Assembly: GCA_966424055.1 (NCBI GenBank)
Contig: CBJLMB010000028.1
Span: forward strand, 25,968 to 89,967
From: Deminuibacter sp966424055
GTDB lineage: Bacteria > Bacteroidota > Bacteroidia > Chitinophagales > Chitinophagaceae
Direction of reading: 5' to 3'
DNA: 64,000 bases
The notes under the pieces are model-generated. The model saw only the letters and a program-made list of their open reading frames with translations. It was not told where the DNA came from and ran no database searches. Positions 17,119 through 27,500 of the stretch are shown in pieces. The first letter of the stretch is position 1, and the number at the start of each line of letters is the position of its first letter. A program made the translations under genes and the position numbers.

Positions 17119-17739
17119 TTAAGGTACGTTGATGTATTTATGTATCTGCAGGCTCAACTCCCATTGGGGGTGCGCTTTAATATAATCAACGATCAAAAGT
17201 GTCATCTGGGCAGCTTTATCCCATTCAGGCTGCAGGTACAATTTGCATTGTGGTGATACCTGTGCGGCATGCTGTTCGGCCCAGTCGAAATCGCTTTTGT
17301 TGTAAATGATCACTTTCAGCTCATTGGCCAGGGGCATGATTTCCGGTACCGGGGGCTTGAATTTTTTGGGGGAGAGACAGATCCAGTCCCAATCGCCGCT
17401 TACCGGGCTGGAGCCCGATGTTTCGATATTGGTTTGAAAACCGGCTGCATGCAAGGCGGCGGTCAGCAGGTCAAGGTTATGCATCAGCGGCTCGCCACCG
17501 GTAACCACTGCCAGCCTGCCGGGATGTGCTGCTGCGGCAGCCACAATTTCATCAATGGTCAGCCGGGGATGCAGGGAGGCATCCCAGCTTTCTTTTACAT
17601 CACACCAGAAACAGCCTACATCACATCCGCCAAGACGGATGAAATAGGCCGCCCTGCCCTGGTGATATCCTTCACCCTGCAGGGTATAAAAAGATTCCAT
17701 CACCGGTAAGGTAGTGGTATGTGTTGCTGTGGCAATCAT
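17119..17739 (-). CDS. queE: 7-carboxy-7-deazaguanine synthase
   Basis: 206 residues. This radical-SAM enzyme converts 6-carboxytetrahydropterin to CDG in the queuosine/7-deazapurine pathway. ESFYTLQGEGYHQGRAAYFIRLGGC leads into the cluster motif CDVGCFWCD (CxxxCxxC), and VVTGGEPLMHN supplies the SAM-binding GGE. LSPKKFKPP and the C-terminal LQPEW are typical of QueE. Length is normal. It starts 21 nt after the folD stop and has its own -7 box TACCTTTG 4 nt before the ATG, so it may be read both from folD and from its own promoter. Other que genes are not in the window. Confidence 0.95.
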   Translation of the reverse strand: MIATATHTTTLPVMESFYTLQGEGYHQGRAAYFIRLGGCDVGCFWCDVKESWDASLHPRLTIDEIVAAAAAHPGRLAVVTGGEPLMHNLDLLTAALHAAGFQTNIETSGSSPVSGDWDWICLSPKKFKPPVPEIMPLANELKVIIYNKSDFDWAEQHAAQVSPQCKLYLQPEWDKAAQMTLLIVDYIKAHPQWELSLQIHKYINVP

Positions 17740-17743
17740 GCTG

Positions 17744-17751
17744 CAAAGGTA
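17744..17751 (-). promoter_or_regulatory. queE -7 box (TACCTTTG), 4 nt before ATG
   Basis: An exact TAnnTTTG on the minus strand between folD and queE. The -33 element would fall in the end of folD and is not clear. Confidence 0.5.
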
Positions 17752-17760
17752 GTGATAAAC

Positions 17761-18639
17761 CTACGGGTTTCTCCGCAGGTAGGCGGCCAGTGTATTTTTC
17801 AATAACCCGGCAATGGTCATCAGGCCCACGCCACCAGGTACCGGTGTAATGGCCGATGCTTTGGCAGCAACTTCTGTATATGCTACATCGCCTTTGATGC
17901 GGTATCCTTTTTTCACTGTGGCATCTTCTATACGGGAAATGCCCACATCAATGATCACAGCGCCTTCTTTTACCATATCGGCTTTTACAAATTCGGGTCT
18001 GCCGAGTGCGGCAACAACGATATCGGCCTGCAGGCATAATTCCTTCAGGTTATGGGTATGTGAGTGGCAGATGGTTACTGTGCAGTTGCCATAAGGATGA
18101 TTGCTGCTTAACAGGATGCTCATGGGGCGGCCCACGATATTGCTTCTGCCTATAACAACGGCATGTTTGCCTTTGGTTTGAATAGTAAAATGTTCCAGCA
18201 TCAGCATAATGCCGTAAGGGGTGGCAGGGATAAAAGTATCGAGCCCCTGTACCAGTTTGCCAACGCTTATAGGGTGAAACCCATCCACATCTTTCAACGG
18301 ATCGATGGCTTCTATTACTTTCTGTTCACTGATTTGTTTGGGAAGCGGCAGTTGTACCAGTATACCGTCGATGGCATCATCATTGTTCAGCTGGTGGATG
18401 GTATCCAGCAAAACAGCTTCGCTCACCGATTCTTCCAGCCTGATAAGGGTGGAGGCAAAACCAATTTCTTCACAGCTTTTTACCTTACTGGCCACATAAG
18501 TTTCGCTGGCGCCATTGTTGCCTACCAGCACGGCGGCCAGGTGAGGGGCTCTTTTTCCTTTTGCAAGAAGTTGTTCAACCTGTTGTTTCAGCTCTTCCTT
18601 TACTGATTGCGAAGCAATTTTTCCATCTAGTACTAACAT
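17761..18639 (-). CDS. folD: Bifunctional methylenetetrahydrofolate dehydrogenase / cyclohydrolase
   Basis: 292 residues, full length. It interconverts 5,10-methylene-THF and 10-formyl-THF with NADP, feeding purine synthesis. Visible motifs are YVASKVKSCEEIGF (catalytic Lys), the DGILVQLPLPKQ strand, PLKDVDGFHPISVGKL, VIGRSNIVGRPMS (nucleotide-binding loop) and the C-terminal PVPGGVGLMTIAGLLKNTL. All are family-conserved. It is divergent from the first susC and upstream of queE. An exact -7 box ends 5 nt before the ATG. Confidence 0.97.
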   Translation of the reverse strand: MLVLDGKIASQSVKEELKQQVEQLLAKGKRAPHLAAVLVGNNGASETYVASKVKSCEEIGFASTLIRLEESVSEAVLLDTIHQLNNDDAIDGILVQLPLPKQISEQKVIEAIDPLKDVDGFHPISVGKLVQGLDTFIPATPYGIMLMLEHFTIQTKGKHAVVIGRSNIVGRPMSILLSSNHPYGNCTVTICHSHTHNLKELCLQADIVVAALGRPEFVKADMVKEGAVIIDVGISRIEDATVKKGYRIKGDVAYTEVAAKASAITPVPGGVGLMTIAGLLKNTLAAYLRRNP

Positions 18640-18644
18640 GGGTG

Positions 18645-18652
18645 CAAAAGTA
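18645..18652 (-). promoter_or_regulatory. folD -7 box (TACTTTTG), 5 nt before ATG
   Basis: An exact TAnnTTTG on the minus strand with a 5-nt gap to the start codon, as seen at guaB, queE and pth. Confidence 0.55.
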
Positions 18653-19281
18653 TTGCGCCGGCAGCAGAAAGCGGAATTTTTTTAAAAAGCGCAAATGGCC
18701 CCTTTTTACCAAAAAGAAGCGGCATTTTACATTTCTTTAACATTTTTAAATTTGATAAGTTTGTCTTACTTTACGATAAGTTGACAATTCCATGGAAATG
18801 TAACCCGATATCAAGTAATAACTCACCTTACCCATACCCAATAGCTGAGTACCGTGTATTACTATTTGTTAGCGGAATTAACCTGCGCTGCATTTATACC
18901 TAAAACCCGTTTACCCAACTGAGGATTGATCTGTTGCAAGCAAAAGATCATAACTAACGTTTTGAAACTGTTCAAAATTGGATTAACTGTTTGTTGGATC
19001 TGAAGAGTGTGCCTGAACACAATTACAGTAAATGCCATACAAGTTGCTGCCAGTATTGCGGGCTTACATAAGCCGGCCTGTAACTGTATTGCTTACTGTT
19101 GTTGAAGTTTCCCATTCCGGGGAACTGCTTTGTTATGCACAAATACAGGCTGGCCATCTATCTATGTGTATCAAACTGATTACCTGGGCTGATGCTGGTT
19201 GATTCTTTGATCCGCTACTGTAACTGTATGCTGAACAGCTTCGGCAAATCCTATAATGTAACAATCACATCAAATGATTTT
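18653..19281 (+). other. Long leader/promoter region of the first susC
   Basis: About 600 bp with no supported gene. It holds a candidate -7 box TAAGTTTG at 18756-18763, preceded by TTTAACATTTTT (18737-18748). If used, the 5' leader would be about 515 nt. Near 19061-19074 GGCTTA-CA-TAAGCC forms a tight hairpin inside CCAGTATTGCGGG. A 56-codon ORF (19032 onward, MPYKLLPVLRAYISRP) overlaps the region; I cannot support it as a gene. Confidence 0.5.
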
Positions 19282-22200
19282 ATGAGAAAACTTTTCACCC
19301 TTTTCTCGGCACTGCTCCTATGCCTTGTAGCGGTCGCGCAAACCAGACTGGTTACCGGCAAAGTGACCGATGAGAAAGGAGCACCAATTGAAGGCGCCTC
19401 CGTACTTGTAAAAGGTTCTATAAACGGAACCACCACAGATGCACAGGGTAATTTCAGGATCAATGTTAAACCCAATGCTATCCTCGTTATTTCTTCCACC
19501 AATTTTGCAACAAAAGAACTCAAAACAGGCGATCAGTCCACAGTCGCTGTATCCCTGTCTTCACAAACCAATGTTATTGATGAAGTCGTTGTTACTGCAC
19601 TGGGTATTAAAAGAGAAAAAAGAGAGCTGGGTACAGCTACACAAACCATCGGCAGTGATATGCTGAATAAAAGCGGTACCGGCAACCCGTTGACAGAACT
19701 GAATGGCAAGGCCTCAGGTTTAACGGTGATCAACAGTGGTGGTGATCCCGGTGCCGGTACATACATCCGTTTGAGAGGTGTAACTTCTATCACCGGTAAC
19801 AACCAGCCACTGATGGTGATAGACGGTGTTCCGGTTGATAACTCTATCAATAATTTTGACCCCACCAATGCGGGCATGCAAGCTTCCGGTGCCAATGGCG
19901 ATCTTACCGGTGGTGCACAGCCTACCAATAGGGGTACTGATATCAACCCGGACGATATTGAATCCATCAACGTGCTGAAAGGCCCTGCAGCAACAGCTTT
20001 GTACGGTATACAGGCCGCCAGCGGCGCCATTGTGATCACCACAAAAAAAGGCGCAGGCAGGCGCGGTACCAGTATTGTATTCAATTCATCAGCCACGATA
20101 GATAAGGTAAGCAAATTACCACCACTGCAAAACATGTATTCACAAGGCAGTGGCGGCCAGTATTCCGGCCCGGAAAATGGCGGCTCTATTTCATGGGGAG
20201 CACGTTTAGATACGCTGGCCTGGGATGGCGCTACTGATTATCCCTTCGATAAGCATGGGCATATTGTTGGCAAATCAGACCCCTCTGCAAAAATCCCGGT
20301 TACACCGTATGACCGGTATAAATTTTTTAAAACCGGTGCCAGTTTTAATAACAATATTGCGGTTGCCGGTTCCAATGCCAGTGATAGATCCAGCTACCGG
20401 TTGTCGCTGGGTAACCTGTATCAAACAGGTATCATCCCTAAAAGCAAATATGTAAAAACAGTACTGGGGCTGTCAGGCCAGTCGAAAATTACAGATAAGC
20501 TCACCGCCTCTGCAGGCATCACCTATACCAATTCCAGCAATAACAAAGTGCAGCAGGGGTCAAATATTTCGGGTGTAATGCTGGGATTGTTGCGTACACC
20601 GGCCAGTTTTGATAATTCCAATGGTTATTCCAATGCGGCTGATCATCCTGAATCTTATTCTTTCCCTGATGGCAGCCAGCGTAATTATCGCGGGGGCAGC
20701 GGTTATGATAACCCTTACTGGACAGTTAACAACAGTCCTTTTACTTCAGACCTTAACCGCATCTTCGGCTATGGCCAGGTGAACTACGATCTGCTGGACT
20801 GGATGAGCTTTACTTACCGCGTAGGTGGCGACGTGTACTCACAGAATGATAAGAACAGCTATAACATTGGTACCAATGCATTTCCTGCCGGTGCTGTTTA
20901 CCTCGTAGATTATTATTCACGCCAGTTCAATTCTGATTTCATTGTTAATATGCACAAAACATTCTCCAGCGACTGGGGAGGATCTTTATTGCTGGGGCAT
21001 AACTATTTTACACAAAACCGCGGCAATCATTTTTCCCAGGGCACCTCACTGGTGATACCTGGTTTCTTTGATATATCCAATGCCACATCTTACCTGGCTA
21101 CTGAATCGGCACAGAAAAAAAGAACGATGGCTTTTTATGGCCAGGCTGAAATCAATTACCAGCGCCAGTTATATTTAACGCTAACAGGCCGCAGGGAAAC
21201 TTCTTCTACACTGCCTGCTGCCAATAATACTTTCTTTTATCCTTCAGCGAGCCTGGGCTGGGTATTTACAGAGCTGCCTGGTTTGAGGGATAATAAAATT
21301 CTTTCGTTCGGTAAACTGCGTGCCTCTTTTGCACAGGTAGGTAAGGATGCACCGATTTATGGATTGCAAACACCTTTTACGGTGGCCAGTTTTAAAGATG
21401 GTTTTACCAATGGTATTACTTTCCCTGCCAATGGCAGTGCAGGATACCAGATCAGTTCTGCCACTACCACTATTGGCAACCAGGACCTGAAACCTGAAAA
21501 CACGTATTCTTATGAACTGGGTGCGGACCTGTCTTTCCTGAAAGAAAGGATCAGCTTGAATGCCACTGCTTATTACAGTAAATCAACTGATGTGATTTTC
21601 CCGGTTTCTGTTCCTTATTCAACCGGTTTTGCAGCTAAACTGTTGAATGCCGCCACCATTACCAATAAAGGGCTTGAGCTTACATTGAATGCCACCCCGG
21701 TTAAACTGGCCAGTGGCCTTCGCTGGGATCTTACTTTTAACTGGTCCAGGAACATAAACAAAGTAACCAAGCTATACCCGGGTATAGACCGCTTTTTTGT
21801 AGCAGGTTTTGGTGCGGGTGAAGCAGAAATTGATGCGGTAGTAGGGCAGCCTTTTGGTGTTATTTACGGTAATACCACGCCGCATGTTACACTCAACGAC
21901 CTGCACAGCCCTTTACTGATCAATGATGTAAAAGGCACTGGTTACGGTATGCCGCTGGCTGGTGGTGTAGGTCCTGCACAGGTGATCGGTAATCCTAATC
22001 CTGACTGGATCGGTTCTGCCATCAGCACATTGAGCTATAAAGGATTTACATTCAGTTTCCAGATCGATATCAAACATGGCGGTGATCTCTGGAATGGTAC
22101 ACGCGGCGCTATTGCCAATAAAGGAACTGCAGGCGAAACTGCTAACAGGGGTACCAGCGCCACATTTAAAGGATTGCTCGGCCACTTGGATGCCAATGGC

Positions 22201-22587
22201 AACGTGGTGCATTATGATCATGATGGTGTAACTGAATTACCCGGCCCCGGGGTTGCCAATACCATTCAAACCTCGTACAACCAGTATTACTGGCAGAATG
22301 TAGCCAACAGCTTTGGCGGCGGCCAGGAAGTGGATGTGGAAAATGCAGGCTTTACCAGGGTACGCCAGGTGAGCCTCACTTACCAGTTGCCGAAAACCAT
22401 ATTCGGCAGTAAACATTACACCAACCTGTCGTTCACAGTATTCGCCAATAACCTGATCCTCTGGACCAAGTATGATGGTGTTGATCCGGAAACAAGTTTG
22501 GCAGGGCCTGCCAATGCGCAGGGACTTGATTATTTCAATAACCCGGGAACCAAGAGTTATGGCATCCGCCTGAACCTTGGACTTTAA
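19282..22587 (+). CDS. SusC/RagA-family TonB-dependent outer-membrane transporter (pair 1)
   Basis: 1101 residues from the ATG at 19282, which starts directly at the signal peptide MRKLFTLFSALLLCLVAVAQ. The frame is open upstream to 19192 without a signal. A carboxypeptidase-D regulatory domain (about 22-100, VTGKVTDEKGAPIEGASV) is followed by the SusC signature VIDEVVVTALGIKREKRELG and the plug (to about 260, SINVLKGPAATALYGIQAASGAIVITTKKG). A beta-barrel runs to the C-terminus (DPETSLAGPANAQGLDYFNNPG). It would import a ligand captured by its SusD partner, which starts 21 nt downstream, using TonB energy. Ligand unknown. It closely resembles the second susC, suggesting tandem duplication. 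Confidence 0.95.
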   Translation: MRKLFTLFSALLLCLVAVAQTRLVTGKVTDEKGAPIEGASVLVKGSINGTTTDAQGNFRINVKPNAILVISSTNFATKELKTGDQSTVAVSLSSQTNVIDEVVVTALGIKREKRELGTATQTIGSDMLNKSGTGNPLTELNGKASGLTVINSGGDPGAGTYIRLRGVTSITGNNQPLMVIDGVPVDNSINNFDPTNAGMQASGANGDLTGGAQPTNRGTDINPDDIESINVLKGPAATALYGIQAASGAIVITTKKGAGRRGTSIVFNSSATIDKVSKLPPLQNMYSQGSGGQYSGPENGGSISWGARLDTLAWDGATDYPFDKHGHIVGKSDPSAKIPVTPYDRYKFFKTGASFNNNIAVAGSNASDRSSYRLSLGNLYQTGIIPKSKYVKTVLGLSGQSKITDKLTASAGITYTNSSNNKVQQGSNISGVMLGLLRTPASFDNSNGYSNAADHPESYSFPDGSQRNYRGGSGYDNPYWTVNNSPFTSDLNRIFGYGQVNYDLLDWMSFTYRVGGDVYSQNDKNSYNIGTNAFPAGAVYLVDYYSRQFNSDFIVNMHKTFSSDWGGSLLLGHNYFTQNRGNHFSQGTSLVIPGFFDISNATSYLATESAQKKRTMAFYGQAEINYQRQLYLTLTGRRETSSTLPAANNTFFYPSASLGWVFTELPGLRDNKILSFGKLRASFAQVGKDAPIYGLQTPFTVASFKDGFTNGITFPANGSAGYQISSATTTIGNQDLKPENTYSYELGADLSFLKERISLNATAYYSKSTDVIFPVSVPYSTGFAAKLLNAATITNKGLELTLNATPVKLASGLRWDLTFNWSRNINKVTKLYPGIDRFFVAGFGAGEAEIDAVVGQPFGVIYGNTTPHVTLNDLHSPLLINDVKGTGYGMPLAGGVGPAQVIGNPNPDWIGSAISTLSYKGFTFSFQIDIKHGGDLWNGTRGAIANKGTAGETANRGTSATFKGLLGHLDANGNVVHYDHDGVTELPGPGVANTIQTSYNQYYWQNVANSFGGGQEVDVENAGFTRVRQVSLTYQLPKTIFGSKHYTNLSFTVFANNLILWTKYDGVDPETSLAGPANAQGLDYFNNPGTKSYGIRLNLGL

Positions 22588-22608
22588 GCACCACCAAAAA
22601 AATAACGT

Positions 22609-23973
22609 ATGAAACGGAATACAATTAACCTTACGATAGTCATTGCTTTTGCGGCGCTGGTGCTTACTTCCTGTAAAAAATCTTTTTTTACAGATGTAAA
22701 CAATAATCCCAATGCCGTGGCCACGGTAAAACCCAACCTGCTTTTACCTACTGTTGAGGCGGCGCTGGCATTTACACAGGGCGGCGATATATCCCGCTAT
22801 ACCGCACTGATCATGCAGCAGATGTATGGCGCCAATAGCCAGTCTCAGGCTTATTATATTTATGGATACAACCCTGGCACTTTTGATAACCTGTGGCCCG
22901 ACCTGTATACGTCTACCATGCAGAACGACTACAGCCTGATACAGATAGCTGATGCCGGTAAATACAACAGGTACAGCGGCATAGGGAGGATACTGATGGC
23001 CTACACTCTGCAAACTTCTGTTGACCTTTGGGGTAAAATACCCTATTCGCAGGCTTTCCAGGGCAATGCTGCCAACCCCAACCTTCACCCGGTATTTGAT
23101 GATGATAAGGCTTTGTACGATACTATTAACAACCTGATCAATACCGGTATCAGTATGCTGGGTAACCCCGATAAAGGGCTGATAGTACCCGGCTCAGATG
23201 ATGTGGTATATGGCGGCGATGTTGACAAGTGGACAAAATTCGGGCACGCTATCAAAGCCAGGCTATACCTGCATCAGAGCAAAGGCAGCGCCGATATGGC
23301 AAACAAAGCGCTTGCCGAAATAAACCAGGCAATGGCCGGTGCGGCAGATAATGCACAGTACATTTTCGGTTCAACAGAAACATCTGCCAATCCCTGGTAC
23401 CAGTTTTATGAACAAAGACCAGGTGATCAAAACTTTACACAGAGCACGATTGCTGCCACACTGCAGGGATTGAACGATCCGCGTTATGCGAAATACAACC
23501 TGGACAGTACTGATTCAAAAGGTAGGAACACCAGTTATTATAACATGATCAATTCCCCGGTGGAATTTATCACTTATGATGAACTGCTGTTTGCCAAGGC
23601 AGAAGCAACACTGACCGCTACCGGCAATATAGCCACTGCGCAGGGCCTGTTCCAGACTGCCATACAGGAAAATATGCTGAAGCTGGGTGTACCGCAAAGC
23701 AGTATTACACCTTATGTAGCGGCAAACGGAAATCTTTCTTCCAATGTAGCAACTGCTATTGGCCAGGTGGCAGCGCAGGAATACCTTGCGCTGTTCCTGA
23801 ACCCGGAGGCATGGGTATTATGGCGCAGAACAAATAGCCCTGCAATCAGTCCCACATCGGGCAGTGCAGTACCACGGCGCCTGCTTTACCCGCAAAGTGA
23901 ATATTCATACAATGCAGCCAATGTACCGGCTAACGTAACTTTAGTTTCACCAAAAATTTTCTGGGATAAGTAA
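22609..23973 (+). CDS. SusD/RagB-family (SusD-like 2) lipoprotein, pair 1
   Basis: 454 residues. The lipoprotein signal ends LVLTSC, giving a lipidated Cys22, and KKSFFTDVNNNPNAV follows directly, the usual start of SusD-like proteins paired with SusC. The helical TPR-like SusD core includes LQTSVDLWGKIPYSQAFQGN and the conserved WTKFGHAIKARLYLH. The C-terminal ALFLNPEAWVLWRRTNSP and PRRLLYPQSEY are hallmarks of the SusD-like 2 branch. It is the surface lid that binds ligand over the SusC barrel. Translationally close to susC (21 nt) and ended by a strong terminator, so the operon is these two genes only. Confidence 0.94.
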   Translation: MKRNTINLTIVIAFAALVLTSCKKSFFTDVNNNPNAVATVKPNLLLPTVEAALAFTQGGDISRYTALIMQQMYGANSQSQAYYIYGYNPGTFDNLWPDLYTSTMQNDYSLIQIADAGKYNRYSGIGRILMAYTLQTSVDLWGKIPYSQAFQGNAANPNLHPVFDDDKALYDTINNLINTGISMLGNPDKGLIVPGSDDVVYGGDVDKWTKFGHAIKARLYLHQSKGSADMANKALAEINQAMAGAADNAQYIFGSTETSANPWYQFYEQRPGDQNFTQSTIAATLQGLNDPRYAKYNLDSTDSKGRNTSYYNMINSPVEFITYDELLFAKAEATLTATGNIATAQGLFQTAIQENMLKLGVPQSSITPYVAANGNLSSNVATAIGQVAAQEYLALFLNPEAWVLWRRTNSPAISPTSGSAVPRRLLYPQSEYSYNAANVPANVTLVSPKIFWDK

Positions 23974-23991
23974 ATGTTGCCTGTTCCAAAT

Positions 23992-24020
23992 AAAAAAGCT
24001 CCTCAAAAAGGAGCTTTTTT
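23992..24020 (+). terminator. Terminator after pair 1
   Basis: A perfect 12-bp stem AAAAAAGCTCCT / AGGAGCTTTTTT with a 5-nt loop, 18 nt after the susD stop. Because of the A/T ends it can act on both strands. Confidence 0.9.
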
Positions 24021-24588
24021 ATTGCCTGATACAAAGTGTGTGCGTTCCTTTAAAGCAGCAAACCGGTTGCAGTGGCAAGCACAGCTCAATCAGGCTCGTT
24101 TGAAAACCAGCCTGGTTAAGCCGTTGATGTTTTTTAAAAAATTGGCGGCTTAGGCTCATTGTTGTTTTATCTCCATTGCTTAGCACTGTTGTCTGTTCAA
24201 AAAAACTACAATCCTTTTGCACATTTTTAACATTGTTGCCGGATGAATTTTTGTCTTCATTGAATAAGTCTTAATTTTAAGTTAAGAGGATGGTAATATA
24301 TTCACAAAAACAGGAAACCATCCCATTAATCCGCCCACACCTGCTTGCAACCCGATACCTGTATAATGCATATTGGAATACGTGCCGAGCTTTCTAACTA
24401 AGTAGCTGGGAATTACAGTGATTGCAGTAATTGTCGAAATACTGCAGGCTGTAGCGTATTGCCTATGCAATAAAATTTCCCGCACAACATACTCCGTTTG
24501 AGAAAGTACAAGCCGTAAAGATTGACGCCATGTCTGAACGAATGCAGATATGGGTATGGGACTGTATTTTTTAACCACAATTGATAAT
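24021..24588 (+). other. Leader/promoter region of the second susC
   Basis: No supported gene. Short ORFs on the minus strand (24019-24222 and 24282-24578) have no signals or family features. TTTTTAACATTG at about 24224-24235 resembles the TTAAC element upstream of the other susC genes. ACTGCAGGCTGTAGCGTATTGCC at about 24441-24463 is similar to words in the other susC leaders. Confidence 0.45.
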
Positions 24589-27500
24589 ATGAGAAAACTG
24601 TTTATTTATTTTCTGGTACTGTTGTGTGGGAGTGCAACAGCTATCGGACAAAGCAGATCTGTCAATGGTAAAGTGACAGATGAAAACGGGGTGCCTGTCG
24701 ACGGCGCAAGCATCCAGGTAAAAGGTACTTCTACCGGTACCGCGGCCAAGGCCGATGGTAATTTTAAAATTACAGTACAACCTTCTGACGTATTGCTTGT
24801 TTCTGCAACCAATTTCGCCCCGCAGGAAATCAAAGTTGGCAGTCAAACATTTTTAACCATCAAACTGGTTCGACAGGAAAATGTGATCAGTGAAGTAGTG
24901 GTAACAGCGCTGGGTGTAAAAAGGGAAAAGAAAGCACTGGGATATGCTGTGCAGGATGTAAGTGGTGATGCATTAACAAGGGCCAGCCAGAGTGATGCGC
25001 TGAAAGCATTATCGGGCAAGGTGGCCGGTGTGCAGATCACTTCTTCTTCCGGTACACCCGGTTCTGCCACCTATATCCAGCTGAGAGGCGCTAATTCACT
25101 CACCGGTAATAACCAGCCTTTGTTTGTGATAGATGGTGTGCCTATCGATAACTCGCAAAACTATTCCGGCGATCCGTCTGACGCTACCAATAACCTGTTA
25201 CAGGGTACTACCAATTCGAACAGGGCGATGGATATTAACCCCAATGATATTGAAAGCATCAGCGTTTTAAAAGGCCCTGCTGCTGCTGCTATCTATGGTA
25301 TTGATGCAGCCAATGGCGCTATCGTTATTACAACCAAGAAAGGAAAAGCCGGTAAAGCACAGGTAGATTTCAGTACAGGTATTTCTTTCGATAAAGTGAA
25401 CCGCCTGCCCAAACTGCAGCACCGGTGGATTAAAGGCGATGGCGGGGCCATCGCACCTTTTACATCTACCACGCGCAATTCATGGGGTGCCGCTGCCGAT
25501 ACACTGTTCTGGAATGGTATACCCAATGCATATGATGTACATGGCGATATTGTGGGTAAATCAGATCCTGCTGCCAAAATCCCTTTCAAGCCCTATGATA
25601 ATATTGATAATTTTTTCAGAACAGGGCTTACCACGAACAATTCGCTTTCTGTTTCGGGTGGAAACGATATAGCCACTTACAGGCTGGGTGTATCTAATGT
25701 GTACCAGAATTCGATTGTTCCTTTGCAGCATTTTCAAAGAACTTCTGTTGCATTTTCCGGCCAACTGAAGGTGACAGAGAAACTAAAAGTATCTACCAGC
25801 GTTACCTACACTACCAGCGATGGCAACATGCCACAGAACGGAAGCAATGCATCGGGTATTATGCTGGCGCTTACCAGAACACCTATTTCTTTTGATAATT
25901 CCAATGGCAGGAAGAATGCAGATGACCCTGCGGCATTTATTCTTCCCAACGGGTTACAGCGGTCTTATAGAAATGGCACTTATGATAACCCATACTGGAC
26001 CATCAACAAAAACCCCTACACAACCTATCTCAGCCGTTTCTTTGGTAATGTACAGGCCGAATACAATATCGGCGCCGGGTTTAATGCCATCTATCGCTTC
26101 GGAGCTGATATTTATAATGATAACCGCCACCAGTATTATGAAATTCAGTCAGGTGCTTATCCCGGCGGAAGGATCTTTGATGACAGGTATACATTCAGAA
26201 GCTATAACTCTGACCTGATACTCGGTTATACAAAACGCATCTCTTCCAAACTGCGGTTCGATGGTAAAGTGGGTGGTAATTTATACGGAAGAAAAATGAA
26301 TGAACTGTATACACAGGGAGATGGGCTGGTATCGCCGGGCTTTGATAATATTTACAATGCAAGCTCTGTCAAGTCGGCCAATTTTGTTACGCCTTACAGG
26401 AAGATCGGTGCTTATTTCGATTTAAACCTGGATTATATGTCGATGTTGTTCCTGGAAATTACAGGCCGAAACGACTGGACATCTACTTTGCCTAAAGGCA
26501 AGAACTCATTCTTTTATCCTGCTGTCAATGCCGGCTTTGTATTCACCGAATTGTCTGGCCTGAAAGGCAACAATGTATTGAGCTATGGCAAAATCAGGGC
26601 TTCTGCGGCACAGGTGGGTAAAGACCCAGGTGAGTTCAGAACAAGAACTTTTTATGTGCCCACCACATTCGGTGACGGATACACATCTGGCATATCTTTT
26701 CCCAATAATGGTATAGCCAGCTACGGCTTATCCAACACAGCAGGTAACCCCAACCTGAAACCGGAAAAAACCACCGCCTATGAACTTGGATTACAATTGC
26801 AGTTCTTTAAAAACAGGTTGGGTATTGACGCGACGGTATATTACAGCAAAGGAAAAGACCTGATCGTGACCGCACCGCTTTCTGGTGCTTCAGGTTACCA
26901 GTATATCACGCTTAACTCCGGCTCTATCCGCAACAAAGGCTTCGAACTGCAGTTGACCGGTACTCCTGTAAAGGGGCGCAATTTTACCTGGGACGCATTT
27001 GTGAATTTCAGTCTTAACAGGAGCAAGGTGCTCGCTCTTGCAGAAGGGGTAAAACAAATTACACTGAATGGTTTTACCGGTACTGTTATCGCACAATTGC
27101 CGGGCCAGCCTTCGGGTGTGATTTATGGGTATGGTTATACCAGGGATAATAAAGGCAATATTGTTATTGATGATAAAAACAATGTGGGTTATCCATTAGC
27201 CAATACCAGTGTTCAGAATGTGATCGGTAATCCCAATCCAAAGTTCCTGATGGGCTTTGGCAATACATTTACCTACAAGAAATTTTCACTGTATGCGCTG
27301 ATCGACTGGAAACACAAAGGCGATATATGGAACGGTACCAGGGGCTCACTGGCTGCACTGGGTACATCAGATCTTACTTACGACAGGGGGCAGAATAAAG
27401 TGTTTGGCGGCGTGCTGGGACATATAGACGCTAATGGTAACCTGGCACATTTTGACCACAGCGGCGCAGAAGTGGCCGGGGCCGGTGATGCCAATACAAA

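Noticed and set aside
19032..19202. 56-codon ORF in the susC-1 leader (MPYKLLPVLRAYISRP)
   Set aside because: It is not related to the sORFs of the susC-4 array and contains the leader hairpin. Chance ORF is more likely.
24019..24578. Two minus-strand ORFs (67 and 98 codons) upstream of susC-2
   Set aside because: They overlap the terminator and leader region and have no signal, family motif or plausible start context.
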